From: Pratylenchus scribneri
Taxonomy: Eukaryota; Nematoda; Chromadorea; Rhabditida; Pratylenchidae
Reading direction: 5' to 3'
DNA length: 64,000 bases
Assembly: GCA_030063045.1 (NCBI GenBank)
Contig: JAQSEB010000042.1
Location: 1,116,001 to 1,180,000 of the forward strand
How positions within the stretch are numbered: position 1 is the first letter of the stretch; the number at the start of each line of letters is the position of its first letter. Below the pieces are notes generated by a model. That model ran no database searches, was not told the origin of the DNA, and saw only the letters and a program-made list of their open reading frames with translations. This document shows positions 53,580 to 64,000 of this stretch, in pieces. A program made the position numbers and the translations under genes.

Positions 53580-54420
53580 AAACGCTGATCCAAAAAATGT
53601 CAATCCCAAAAAATGTCAATGACCATAAATCCCAAAAAATGTCAACCCAGCCAAAATCCCAAAAAATGTCAACCCAGCCAAAATCCCAAAAAATGTCAAT
53701 CCCAAAAATGTCAACTCCCAAAAAATGTCAATCCAGCCAAAATCCCAAAAAATGGCAATAAAAAGGCGATATATGGGTAGGGGGATTAAGAAGGATATAA
53801 GGGGATTAAGCCGGATTTAGCCCCGAAATGGATGGGAAATGGCCCGGAGAGGTCGGGAATGTTGGCCGAAGGCCATAAGAGTGCGCGGGATATATCCGGA
53901 TTTAGGGGGATTAAGGTGGATATAGGGGGATTAAGCCGGATTGAGCCCCGAAATTGATGGAAAATGGTATGAAAGGCTACTGGAAAGTCGGGGAAATGTA
54001 ACAGAGGCCAGGAGAATGCGCGGGATAAAGCCAGATATAGGGGGATTAAGCCTGATTAAGCATAATTAGGGGCTAGGGATTAGGGTTAGGGGTTCGGAGC
54101 ATAGGATTCGCGCGAAGCCGGAAGCAAAACAACCAAAATCAGTACTCGTGCTCATCTATTTCAGGGCTTAATCCGACTTAATCCCCTTATATCCATCTTA
54201 ATCCCCCTATATCCGGCAATCAGATTAAAAATTCCTAAAATCTGGCACTAGAATTGGATTCAGGATGGCCGAAAACCATGAAGTAAATAAAATTGGCCTT
54301 AATAGCCCCAGGAAATAAATATTGACATTTTTTGGGATTTTGGCTGGGTTAACATTTTTTGGGATTTTGGCTGGATTGACATTTTTTGGGAGTTGACATT
54401 TTTTGGGGCTATCAATTTAA
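53580..54420. mobile_element. ~840-bp fold-back element with CCCAAAAAATGTCAA arrays
   Basis: The left side holds about nine copies of a unit with CCCAAAAAATGTCAA, some joined by CCAGCCAAAAT. The right side (54320-54410) holds the inverse TTGACATTTTTTGGGATTTT units. Inner parts with GGGGATTAAG..GGATATA and AGCCCCGAAAT.GATGG repeat internally, and pair with ATATCCATCTTAATCCCC near 54190-54215. It lies directly upstream of the ATG of copy A. Confidence 0.85.
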
Positions 54421-55615
54421 ATGTTATATAGATGAGCTGCTTAATGAAAGTTGATTTTGAATTATATTTTAGGAAAAATTGCTCATTGAAAATTAATTTA
54501 TCGTTTATCCTCGTTAAGCCCCGAAAATTGTGAAAATTTTTGATCTAAATTTTCGGCAAAATTTTGAGAGAAATCTGTTTGGAAAAATTTGCTGAATTCA
54601 AATGAAAACAAGAAATTCTGGGGATGAAGCCGAGATGAATGAGAATTTGAAGGGAATGGAATGGAATAGAATGAATGTTGGATAGGAAGGCAGAATTTGA
54701 TCTTTATATATTGGTAGGGAATGGGCCATGGGACCCTTGATCTGCGTGATCTGGTGGATTCTGAGATGACCGAATGAGCGAACGAATAGAACAGGATGAA
54801 GAGGGCAGAAGGGATGTCATCTTCTTTTTGTTCGAATTGAAAGGGCAGAAGGGATGTTGTCATCTTCTTTTTGTTATTTGAGGACAAATGATCACAGATT
54901 TGAAGCCGGCGGGTACATGCTCAATTCGCTGACGATCCAATGGCAAAATTAATTTTATTATTTTCAAAAAATACATTGGAATTTATACATTTTTTCCAAC
55001 AAATTATCTCATAATCTTCATATACAATTCATTCATTATTTCCATTAAAATTGATCTATGCAGCTCAAAATTAAATTATATTTGTGTATTTCATTCATAA
55101 TATTTTTAAAAATTTATATCAGAGCTAGGGACTAAAAAAGCTTGATCAAAGAAATCGGGACTCAAAAAAATGTTAATAAAATTATTTGCGGCATAAAATT
55201 AGATCCTAATATTATTCTATTACTAATTTGCTATGGTAAAATTGGCTAGCAAAATGATTATTTCTTCTTTGAATTTTAAAGTAATTTAATTTGCATATCA
55301 TATATTTAAATTTTTCCTTACTTTATACATTATAATCATTTTTTAACAGATAGAATACTTTTTATCTTTACTCTTAAAAATATTACAAAAATTGACCAAA
55401 AAAAAGAAAAGAAAAATTAATCAATTAAATTGCGATTGCGAGATAGTTGACAGGGTACGGTACTATAAAATATAATTAAAATAATGGGAAAAAATAAAAA
55501 GAAATGAAATATATAGAAATTGTGATGTGATCGAGCGAAAAGGAAAAAAAATAATAGGCATTTGCATCATTCTTTCATCTGTTTAACTTCTCGAATCCAT
55601 GGACATTATTTCCGA
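54421..55615. other. Intergenic DNA between copies A and B
   Basis: This is AT-rich DNA with a short direct duplication (GGGCAGAAGGGATG...TCATCTTCTTTTTGTT at about 54803-54832 and 54842-54875). A 129-codon - strand frame (54498-54887) crosses this duplication but has low-complexity Ser/Phe content and no relation to neighbours; I do not support it as a gene. Sequence near 55420-55560 resembles that downstream of copies A and C, as expected after tandem duplication. Confidence 0.5.
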
Positions 55616-58600
55616 TCAGATTTGTTTGATTTCTATTTTATTTTCATACCGCGAAAAAGTCACTTCCAGCACATAAAATTGTAGAAAAAAAATTTAATTT
55701 TTTAATAATGATGATACCTTTTTCCCTATTTTTATTAAATTATCCAAATTTGGATCCTTAATATAATTAATACCTTTAATATTATCTTACAGTTAGATAT
55801 ATCCTACAGTCTTTTTCTTTATCATGCATGGTATATGCTAAATTCTGAATTTAATGAAAATTAATAAATTAAAAAAAACATATTTTCAAATGGATTTATA
55901 CTCCAAATTCTTGTATATAAAATACCGCAAATACCCTTTTATTCTCTTTAGGGAATTATTTACCAATACCAACCTCTCAAAAAAATAGGAAAATTTGGGT
56001 TCTAAATCCTTAATTTTAGAACAAAGAGGAAACCAAATTGGAGTCGGCATTATGGGATTGAGGAGTCCATTCAATTTTGATATTCGGCATTTCCAATGTC
56101 AAAACAAAATCATTGTGGGGTTTCAATTCAAACACTTCTTTGATCTGTTTTTTTTTGTTTTAATATTGGGCCAGATAAATAGAAAAATTGAAAGGAAAAT
56201 ACTATTAGGAACGATTGGTATAATCGCTTTCTATTTTAATGTAAATTTTACGATAATCTTAACACCAAAATTTTGATTTTTGATCCTTAGCCTAACCAAT
56301 AATATTTTTATTTAATTTATGCAAATTCAAAGCCAATTAGAGGTTAATATATTTTTCTATCATTTAAAAAATAAATCCAGCAATTTCCTTTGCATTCTAC
56401 AATCTACTCTAGTAAAGGACTATTTTTTCTCATAGAATAATTTTTTTAGTGAGGGCTAGTTAAATAATTAATTACATCTTTTAGCATGGTAAAATGAAAG
56501 GAAATTTTACCTCATTATTCAATTCCAAAATGATGTACAAATATTCATCATTCTTTTCCAATTTAAGTTGAATGCTGTATTTAATCAATTTATCCACGGC
56601 AGATATTTGAATAGAATGTTTCAATTTATTCAAGGGAGATATTTGGGTAGAATGCTTCATTTTATCCACGGGAGATATTTGGGTAGAATGCTTCATTTTA
56701 TCCAAGGGAGATATTTGGGTAGAATGCTTCATTTTATCCAAGGGAGATATTTGGGTAGAATGTTCTTGGAATTCACATTTCAGTCCATCCCTTTATGGAA
56801 TAAAATAAATTTGAAAATAATTGTCAATTTCACAATTACCTTCTGCAAATTCGAATTTTGACATCACTTATTTTCGAATAAAATATAAATTTAAGGAATT
56901 GATGCTCAGAAATCCCAACATCATTTTGTTCCATTGACTTGAATTTACCCACCTAATAAGGTTTATATAAAATTTATTAATTAATGTCCATTTACATAAG
57001 CAAATTCGTAGTTTTTGTTAATATCATTATTATAACGAGATTCGGCCACCAAAAACAAATTCTCGTTAATAAGTTTTTTCAATTCATCAGGCATCCAATT
57101 TATGTTTTGATATATTATTGGAATAGAAGAGGATGATGAAGCCTCCGATTTTGGTGGAGAACATTCGGAAAAATCGTCCAAAATCAAAAAGCGATTTGAC
57201 ATGTGAAACAATTTGACATTTAGCCCTCCCTGTTGGCTTGATAATTAATTCTTTGCCATGTTCAAATTTAATTTCCTGTAATAAAAAACATTTAAGGGAA
57301 AGTTATCTGGCGACAAGTGATGTGATCACTTTATGGTTTCTTACGTTACGGTCCGTAATATCGTCCGTTTGCGGCCTAATAATTACGATTTACGTTTTAT
57401 GATTTTTGGGACTCCCGGAATTACGATTTACGGCTTCCTTTTGGTGTAAGCTACCACATCCCTTCTGGCGACAATTTTTTATTTAATTATTAATTTAAAA
57501 TTATTTTATTAATTTTGTATACTTATTCCTATTTTTCGATTTAATAACAAAAATATGGAAAAAAAAGTATATGGAATATTTTAAATTATATTTTCTTTTA
57601 ATAACCTTTAGAAAAAGGCTAATATAAAGGATATAAGTGGTTTTTATAACATAATTAGAAAAAAAATAATAAAAATGATTTTCCTCATAGTATGATCTAG
57701 CTTACTCTATTGTAAAATCAACTGACTGATGAGAGTCTTTTTTGGTATTTATCGGTTATCTATATATATCCAACAGATGTTTTAGAAATGAAGAAAATGA
57801 AGAGTCCCCCTATAGGTTATTAGGATTACGGATTGTGATTTATTAGAATTAAAAAATGGCTCGCCAGAGACAAATTTCAGCTATAAATTGCTTTTCCAGA
57901 GTTAAAATTTCAGTCAAAAATGACCTCGTTGAGGAGAAATAAGAAAAATCGTGTTGCAAAAAAAGGCGTTTATGATGGATATCCACGCGGATATGCCTTC
58001 ATATCCGTATCCGCCGATCCGCGGATGTCCGCGAAAATCTGTATCCATTTTCCATCCCCTTTTAAAATGTTAAAACTCACATTTTCCTTACATTCCACCA
58101 TAATTTTCAACACAAAATCGTTAATTTCCAAATCAGAAATGCCAAATTCAGACAATGAAAAAGCATCGCCTTCGTTTCCTTCGTTTTTATTCAAATCAAA
58201 TGACTTTGGAGAATTATTTTTTCCAAAAGGCTTTTCGTCATTCCAAATTGTCAATTTTTGCTCATAATCAAAAGGTGGAAAAAAGAGTGTAGGTGAAAAC
58301 TTGCGACCGAATAATTCTTTACAACTATAATTCGATTGTTGTGCAGAAACATTTAATTCACTCTTTTTCAAATTTAGTTTGACCTGTAAAAAAATAAATT
58401 TGAATTAAATTCCACTTTGCTTGGTTCAGAATATGGCAAAATTTAAGTAGGAATAATTTTTAGATATTCGCACTCAAGCCGACCTCAATTTTGTTAACAA
58501 TTGTATTTTTGGCATTTTCAGGGAATGCCATCCATTGTCGTTCAATTTTGGTGGAATTCATCAAAGCAATGAGACAATAGAAAATGGTTATAATTGAGAG

Positions 58601-58654
58601 AAAATTGAAGCCAATTAAATGAAAAAATAAATTAATATTTGAGAAGAATTTCAT
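55616..58654 (-). pseudogene. Family copy B, degenerate
   Basis: This is a paralogue of copy A on the same strand. It keeps the N-terminal exon (ATG 58654; hydrophobic segment, RQWMAFPENAKNTIVNKIE), the YEQKLTIWND/FSLSEFGISD exon (58085-58384), the FHMSNRFLILDDFSE/INWMPDELKKLINENLFL exon (about 56995-57270), the VGKFKSMEQN exon (about 56838-56950) and the KLIKYSIQLKLEKND exon (about 56510-56790, with a 12-residue repeat expansion). Beyond that it decays. The exon matching VSSLIVKHFF ends in stops soon after NLVSSLF (near 56030), the REIWDN exon is not found, and the last exon (SRYENKIEIKQI) meets an early TGA at 55616. It is probably a pseudogene. Confidence 0.62.
56601..56765 (-). repeat. 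36-bp in-frame repeat, about four copies, in copy B
   Basis: On the - strand units encode K(M/L)KHSTQISP(L/V)D, 12 residues each. They start near 56765, 56729, 56693 and 56657, with a diverged fifth unit before the single-copy KLIKYSIQL. Copies A and C have one unit only. Low divergence between units points to recent expansion. Confidence 0.88.
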
Positions 58655-60213
58655 AATATTGAAATGTTGATGAATTCCTTTTAAAAAAGTATTAAAACTA
58701 AGATTGTTAAAAATTATTCAGCCGAATCGACCGAACGAAATCAAACCGAATCAAGGTATTTTTGGGCCAAAAACCGAACCTAAAGTCCGAGGGTTCATCC
58801 AAATCCAAACCGACCGGTTTTTCGGTTTTTCCTCTTCATCCTGAGGGGAAATTCCGGACAAAAATCTAATCTTGTAGAGTGATTTTTACATAAATTCCCT
58901 TTTGGCTTAAAATAATATCCTTCGGATCAGGTGTGAGCACAATAGCAAAAGATGGCAAAACTCAATGTGTTCAAAAATTTTTTAAAAGTATAGTGACCTT
59001 TTTTTCAAAACATTCTGTTTAAAACCGTCTTTGAGCAACCCTATTAGAAACATGGAATTTGGAATTTACTCAAATTCAAAAGGTTTGTTCACTGATTGGC
59101 TTATTAAGGAGAAATTTATTTGGAAAAATAGTATATTTTAAAAAATTTATTTTTTTTATATTATTTTTTAGTAAAAATTAAATAATGAATTTTTAAAAAT
59201 CTCTGATAATTCTGAAAAAAATTTTGACAATTTTTGATGGGAATTTTTCACTAGATTTCGAATGTCCTTTGCTATACAAGAATGAGAAATTATAAATTTT
59301 TTGGATGATGGCGAAAGTTTAATGGGTTTATTATTTTTTTTAGAGTGTTTTTTCATCGGGAAAAGATGAATTTGAAATTTATATTGATCTGGAATTGGCA
59401 AATACCTTCAATTCTGTGACTATATTATTATAAAGAGAATGGGCGTTATTTTATGATGACCACTGATCACTGATTAAAACGAATGATCACGGGTCGTACT
59501 TTCGAACATGCCCAATTGGTTGACATCAATCGTCGACTCAAAACCATCAAAACAATCGACTAACTCTATTTTGACAATACAAAATTTGTCGACATCGACA
59601 TATAGAATTTGGCGTAATCGATTTTCGATGAATTCCTCAAAAAAACTCAATCAAATAAATCCGCCGAAAAGAATCTGACTGGAAACAATCCTTCCGGAAG
59701 AATCTAACCAGAAACATTCTTTCCGGAAAGAATCTAACCGGAAATAATCTTTCAGGAAAGAACTTAATCGGAAATAATCTTTCCGGAAAAGTTTATTAAA
59801 TTCTTTCCGGAAAACTCAATTAAAATCTTTCTTGAAAGAATCTACGTCCCAACTCACAAATTTCATATAAAATTAAATTATTTGCACTATTGTGGACATG
59901 CATGCCTCATTTGCACTGCCCCTTTATCTACATATTGTGGAGATGACCCTGGAGATTTTGCATATCACATTATATTTTTTCCCGCTTTAAAATTAATTTA
60001 TGATAATTTTAAAAAACAGATAAAATACTCTTTATCTTTAATCTTAAAAAATATTATAAAATTGATCAAAGAAAAATACAAAAATTAATCAAAGAAATTG
60101 GTAGACAGTAGATAGAGTACGGTATCATAAAATATAATTAATGGGACATGATATAGGAAAATAATATATGGGAAATTGAGATTGACCGAAAAAAAAAAAT
60201 GAAACTAGCTCTA
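58655..60213. other. Intergenic DNA between copies B and C
   Basis: No gene was recognised. It contains an AACCGA/ACCGGTTTTTCGGTTTTT-type palindromic patch (58735-58840), AT-rich DNA and a short repeat array at 59660-59830. The frame at 59882-60088 is not related to any neighbour. Confidence 0.5.
59660..59830. repeat. ~32-bp repeats with TTTCCGGAAA palindrome
   Basis: About five imperfect units share AATC(T/C)TTCCGGAAAGAATCT and AACCGGAAA. The TTCCGGAA core is palindromic. Confidence 0.75.
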
Positions 60214-63200
60214 TCATACATTCTTATCTTCTCGAATCTTCTTATCTTCTCGAAGCAATGTTGATTCAAAGTCGCGGTGAATGATTTCGATTTTCCTTTC
60301 ATGTCGCGAAAAATTCACTTGCAGGACATAAAATTGTAAGAAAAAATGTAAATTATTTTGTAATAAAAAAATTTAAAATAACGATAAATTTTCCTTTAAT
60401 TTAATTAATTTATTTAACTAACCTAAATTTGCATCGTTACTGCCTAATTAAATATTTTCTTACAATTAAGTATATTAAAAAACTAGAGTCTTTCTTTTTA
60501 TCAATGATTTATATTGAATTTAATGTTAATTAATAAATAAAAACATATCTTTTTCTTTAAATTATTCATATTTTATTAAACATTTTCTGATAAAATTATA
60601 AAATATTTTGTTTTGGATTTTATTTAAACATGTTCTGATTTTTTGTTGGAAATTTTGTTTAATTAGAATTTATTTTAATTTTTCCCTTTCTGAAATTTAT
60701 AAGCCCTAGGGGTTCTTTCTAATAGAGGATTTATGGTAAATATTTTTCGAAACATTTTCGCTACATGTTTTTAATGCCTTTCCTCAAAAATGCCTCCGGA
60801 TATACAATATAAATACAATTTGTATTCTAATGATTTATCTTTTTGGGAAAATGTTGAATAGAATATTTACACTCCCAAACCTGAAATCCATTTGGTTTTG
60901 CCGTTGTTTCAATTCGGATATAAATTACAATTGTATTTCCTTGATTAGCATTGAGGGAATATATTGTTTCTGTTTTACCATTCTTTTCATCCATTTTTTC
61001 CACCCATCCTTGACCTCCACAATTTTTTGCAATGGCATCCCATTTATCCCTTAAAAATATTTAATTTTCACTCACTTAAATTGAGGCATAAAAGAATTTC
61101 TTATTTTAATGTTTAAAAATCCCTCCCACTACTTTTAAAAATGGAATAATTCCATATATTGCTGTAAATTTTGGGAATCTCATCTTCTAAACAACGTACC
61201 GACTCGAAATTATTAGGCTCATTCAACTTGGCATTGTCCAAACTGGCAGGAGAATGTTTAGTAACAATTCCGTTAGATTCCTAACCCACCTCCGGCACTC
61301 CATACCTAAACTTATCCCTAAAAGCCTGTCTGAAATTAAAATACAATAATTAAAATCGATCATGCCGAGTGGAATGAGCCCTAATCTCGAGTCGATATGA
61401 TGTCTAGAAGTCGTGATTCCTGAAATTAACAGCCCACCAGCTTGGTGAATCCCTGCTGGTTATCAATTTCCCATATTTACGGTTACATTCATATACTCCA
61501 ATTCCATTACAGTTTCCACTATTAGAGATATTTTTTGAAATGCTATGAATTTGGATTGGAAAAGAGTTGAAAAGAAAAGAGGGGAAATTTTCCTTTTTAA
61601 ATTTTTCATTTTTCCAAATTTATTAAATTTAATCAAATAAACATGAAATTTTTTCATGTAAAGTAAATTGATAAAATTTGAACAATTTTGAATTATATCT
61701 ATAAAAATTTATAAAAAAAGAACTTTAAAAAATTAGAAACTTTTTTTTACGAATTTTTAAAAAATCAATTTTCGGTAAATATTTTTTTTCTTTTTATTAT
61801 AATTTTACCCTAGTTCGATTTTGAATCAAAAAAAAACCAACTTCATGCAATATTCAATTTGTTTATGATGAATTTCAATAGGATCGCCTCTTATGTACTC
61901 ATCATGTTTGAAATCATATTTGAAGTGCAGAAAATCCTCAATGAAAAAATGTTTTACAGTCAAAGAGGACACCAAAGTGGAGTCGGCATCATCATCAGAA
62001 GGTTGAATCCATTTAATTTCGGCATTTGGCATCTCCGTCTCCGGGTTCAAAACAAATTCTTCACTTTTCAATTCGAGCACTTCTTTGATCTGTTTTTAAT
62101 ATTTATCAATAATAAAATTGAATTTGAAAAAATATATAAAATAAATTTATGCAAAATAATACAAAGCCCCATCCTATATCATCAAAATAATTTTGAAAAA
62201 ATTATAACGGATTTTGTAACTAAGAAAAATTCAATAAAATTTTTTTAAAGTTCACTCTGCGCTAGGAACTATGGTCCGAGTCCTCATAGTCGGACGATAC
62301 CTGATTTTGATATTCAAAAATGATATATAAATGCGGATGATTCTTTTCAACATTCTTTTCCAAATTGTATTGAGTGCTGCATTTGTCCAATTCATTATTA
62401 AATTGATAAAATTGATCTTGATGTTCGTATGGTCTACAATTCTTCATCAAAGCATTCCAATCATCTCTAAGGCATTTTAAATAAAAATTGGTGAATAATT
62501 GTCAATTCTTTTATTACCTTCTACAAATACGAATTCGCAAATCCTCGGTCACAAATCCTCTATCGAATACCCGCCAATAAAAGATAAATTGGAGGAATGA
62601 AGTAGCCCCATCGGCATTTTGTTGTTTTGGAATGAATTTTCCCACCTAAAACAACACTAAATAAAATTAAATATTGAATGATGTTTACATATGCAAATTT
62701 GAGATTTTTGCTAATTGTCCTTGATTCAGCCAATGGAATGTTTTTATCAATAATTGATTTCAATTCATCTGACATTCTATTTAATTGTGGATTTTCGGAT
62801 GTTTCAGTGGAAGAGGAAGAATCCGCTTTCTTTGTTTCATTCGTAAAATCGTCCAAAATGGAAAAATTGTCGAATTCGCGGATTACTTTGAATAATTGAT
62901 ATTTTGTCTTTGTTTCATCAGCTTCCACAAAACGATATTTAGTAGATTTCTGCAATAAAATAAAAATAATTTTACGAGTAATATTGCCAACTCATTATTA
63001 CATTATAGGGATCGGATTTATATGTAAATACATATTTTTTGCCAATACTCTATATAATTATAGGTAAAATAAAAATATTTTTCTGAAATTTGCATATTTT
63101 GGCACTTTTTTGTGCATATAAATCCGCTCTCTTAATAATAATAATTATAAAATATATCTCCATTTAGGAAGAATAATTTATAGAAAAAGGTTTTTTAATT

Positions 63201-64000
63201 ACGAACAAATATATTTATATTATATTAATTTCCATTTTCCGAACTCACCGTTTCCTTACATTCCACCTTAATTTGCACCTCAAAATTATTGATATCCAAA
63301 ATGCCAATATCATCCAATTCCAATGAAAATTCTTGGGCACGAAATTCACTCAAATCAAAAAATTTAGGCATATTTTTATGCTGATTATTTTCTTTCCAAT
63401 TCCAAATCCACAATTTTTGCTCATATTCATATTTAGTTAAATAATTGTGATAATCATCAAAATTATTCATTACACCGAACATTTCCTTTCTATCATTAAT
63501 TCCACCGAACATTTCCTTTTTATCACTATAGGATGGATAAACACGAATATGTAATTTACGAGTTTTAACTTTGAGTGTGACCTGGAGAAATTTAATTGTT
63601 CATAATTGTTTTGTACATTTCAAATAAGCAAAAATATAATAAATTTCAAATAATGTTTCAAAATTATTTTTTATAATTATTTTTAAAATCCTTAATAAAA
63701 TTATCTAAATATACCTGAATTTTGTTGATAATTGTATTTTTGATATTTTCGGGGAATTCAACCCATTGTTGTCGAATTTCGGTGGACTTCGACAAAACAG
63801 GGGAATAAGCCCGTCTATTCAATTTTGATTGTTTCTCATCAGCATTATTAGCCTGTTGATGAAAATTTTGGCTTTGTAGATTGAGAGCATCCTAAAATGA
63901 ATATATTTCTATCAAATTCTAATTAATGTTTAATTTTACATATTCTGCTAATTCGTTTCGACTCTCGACAATTTTTCCTGCTTTTTCGACTGGCAATTTA
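60214..64000 (-). CDS. Family copy C (5' end beyond the window)
   Basis: This is the third paralogue and the least damaged. Recognisable exons on the - strand: an upstream exon running off the window (KLPVEKAGKIVESRNELAEY), about 63713-63892 (RQQWVEFPENIKNTIINKIQ), about 63250-63580 (YEQKLWIWN, FSLELDDIGILDINNF), about 62695-62950 (FDNFSILDDF, LNRMSDELKSIIDKNI), 62523-62646 (VGKFIPKQQN ... RIRICR), about 62270-62470, 61826-62090 (VSSLTVKHFFIEDFLHFKYDF), about 60880-61050 (DKWDAIAKNCGGQGWVEK) and 60214-60335 (VLQVNFSRHERKIEI, stop TGA). Unlike A and B, the ENTIV-type exon is not preceded by a hydrophobic signal exon within the window. The family is not recognised. Confidence 0.6.

Noticed and set aside
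54498..54887. 129-codon - strand frame between copies A and B
   Set aside because: Low-complexity Ser/Phe content, spans a recent short duplication, and no relation to neighbours or known families was seen.

Overview
This window looks like nuclear DNA of a nematode. It is very A+T-rich, genes are split by many short AT-rich introns with TTTCAG-type acceptors, and the host genes belong to families typical of nematodes: a transthyretin-like secreted protein, a MATH/BTB protein, a nuclear hormone receptor, a SPRY protein and tandem arrays of unrecognised paralogues. I cannot name the species. A tylenchid-like or other clade IV worm is possible but not shown. No rRNA, tRNA or CRISPR was recognised.

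Layout. 0.9-2.1 kb: transthyretin-like gene (+). 4.2-10.4 kb: a tandem pair of Ste24/CAAX-protease-like genes (+); the first has lost the zinc site and the second is truncated. 10.9-11.9 kb: an unrecognised gene with a repeated exon motif (+). 12.5-38.9 kb: the helicase gene rtel-1 (-), split by a nested insertion. 39.2-40.4 kb: MATH/BTB gene (-). 41.1-43.3 kb: SPRY gene (+). 44.2-48.2 kb: nuclear hormone receptor (-). 48.9-64 kb: three tandem copies (-) of an unrecognised multi-exon family, with several fold-back elements in and between them.

The centrepiece is a 21.7-kb Polinton/Maverick (15895-37560). It has terminal inverted repeats starting AGTAGTCATTTG and a perfect 6-bp target duplication TGTATT. 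It sits inside a ~616-bp hairpin MITE, which has its own perfect 8-bp target duplication GCCTTTTC. The MITE in turn sits in the rtel-1 exon that encodes the iron-sulfur domain. On the + strand the Polinton carries a broken unknown gene, the packaging ATPase, a small basic/hydrophobic protein, a long Lys/Pro-rich protein, the integrase with chromodomain, a penton-like protein with a mucin-like insert, an amphipathic minor protein, the double-jelly-roll major capsid protein, a membrane protein and an adenain-like protease. On the - strand it carries protein-primed DNA polymerase B, a small CxxC protein and a stand-alone Argonaute-type PAZ-domain protein.

Integrase, polymerase, ATPase, protease and capsid genes together make a virus-like transposon. 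The PAZ protein is the least expected cargo. A PAZ domain without PIWI, fused to a duplicated CxxCGxxH zinc motif, would be a natural candidate for binding or blocking host small RNAs. Most Polinton genes have a TATATAA(A/G) box 20-55 bp upstream of the start. The copy is young by its ends but not clean: two genes carry one in-frame TAG each and the polymerase has one frame break.
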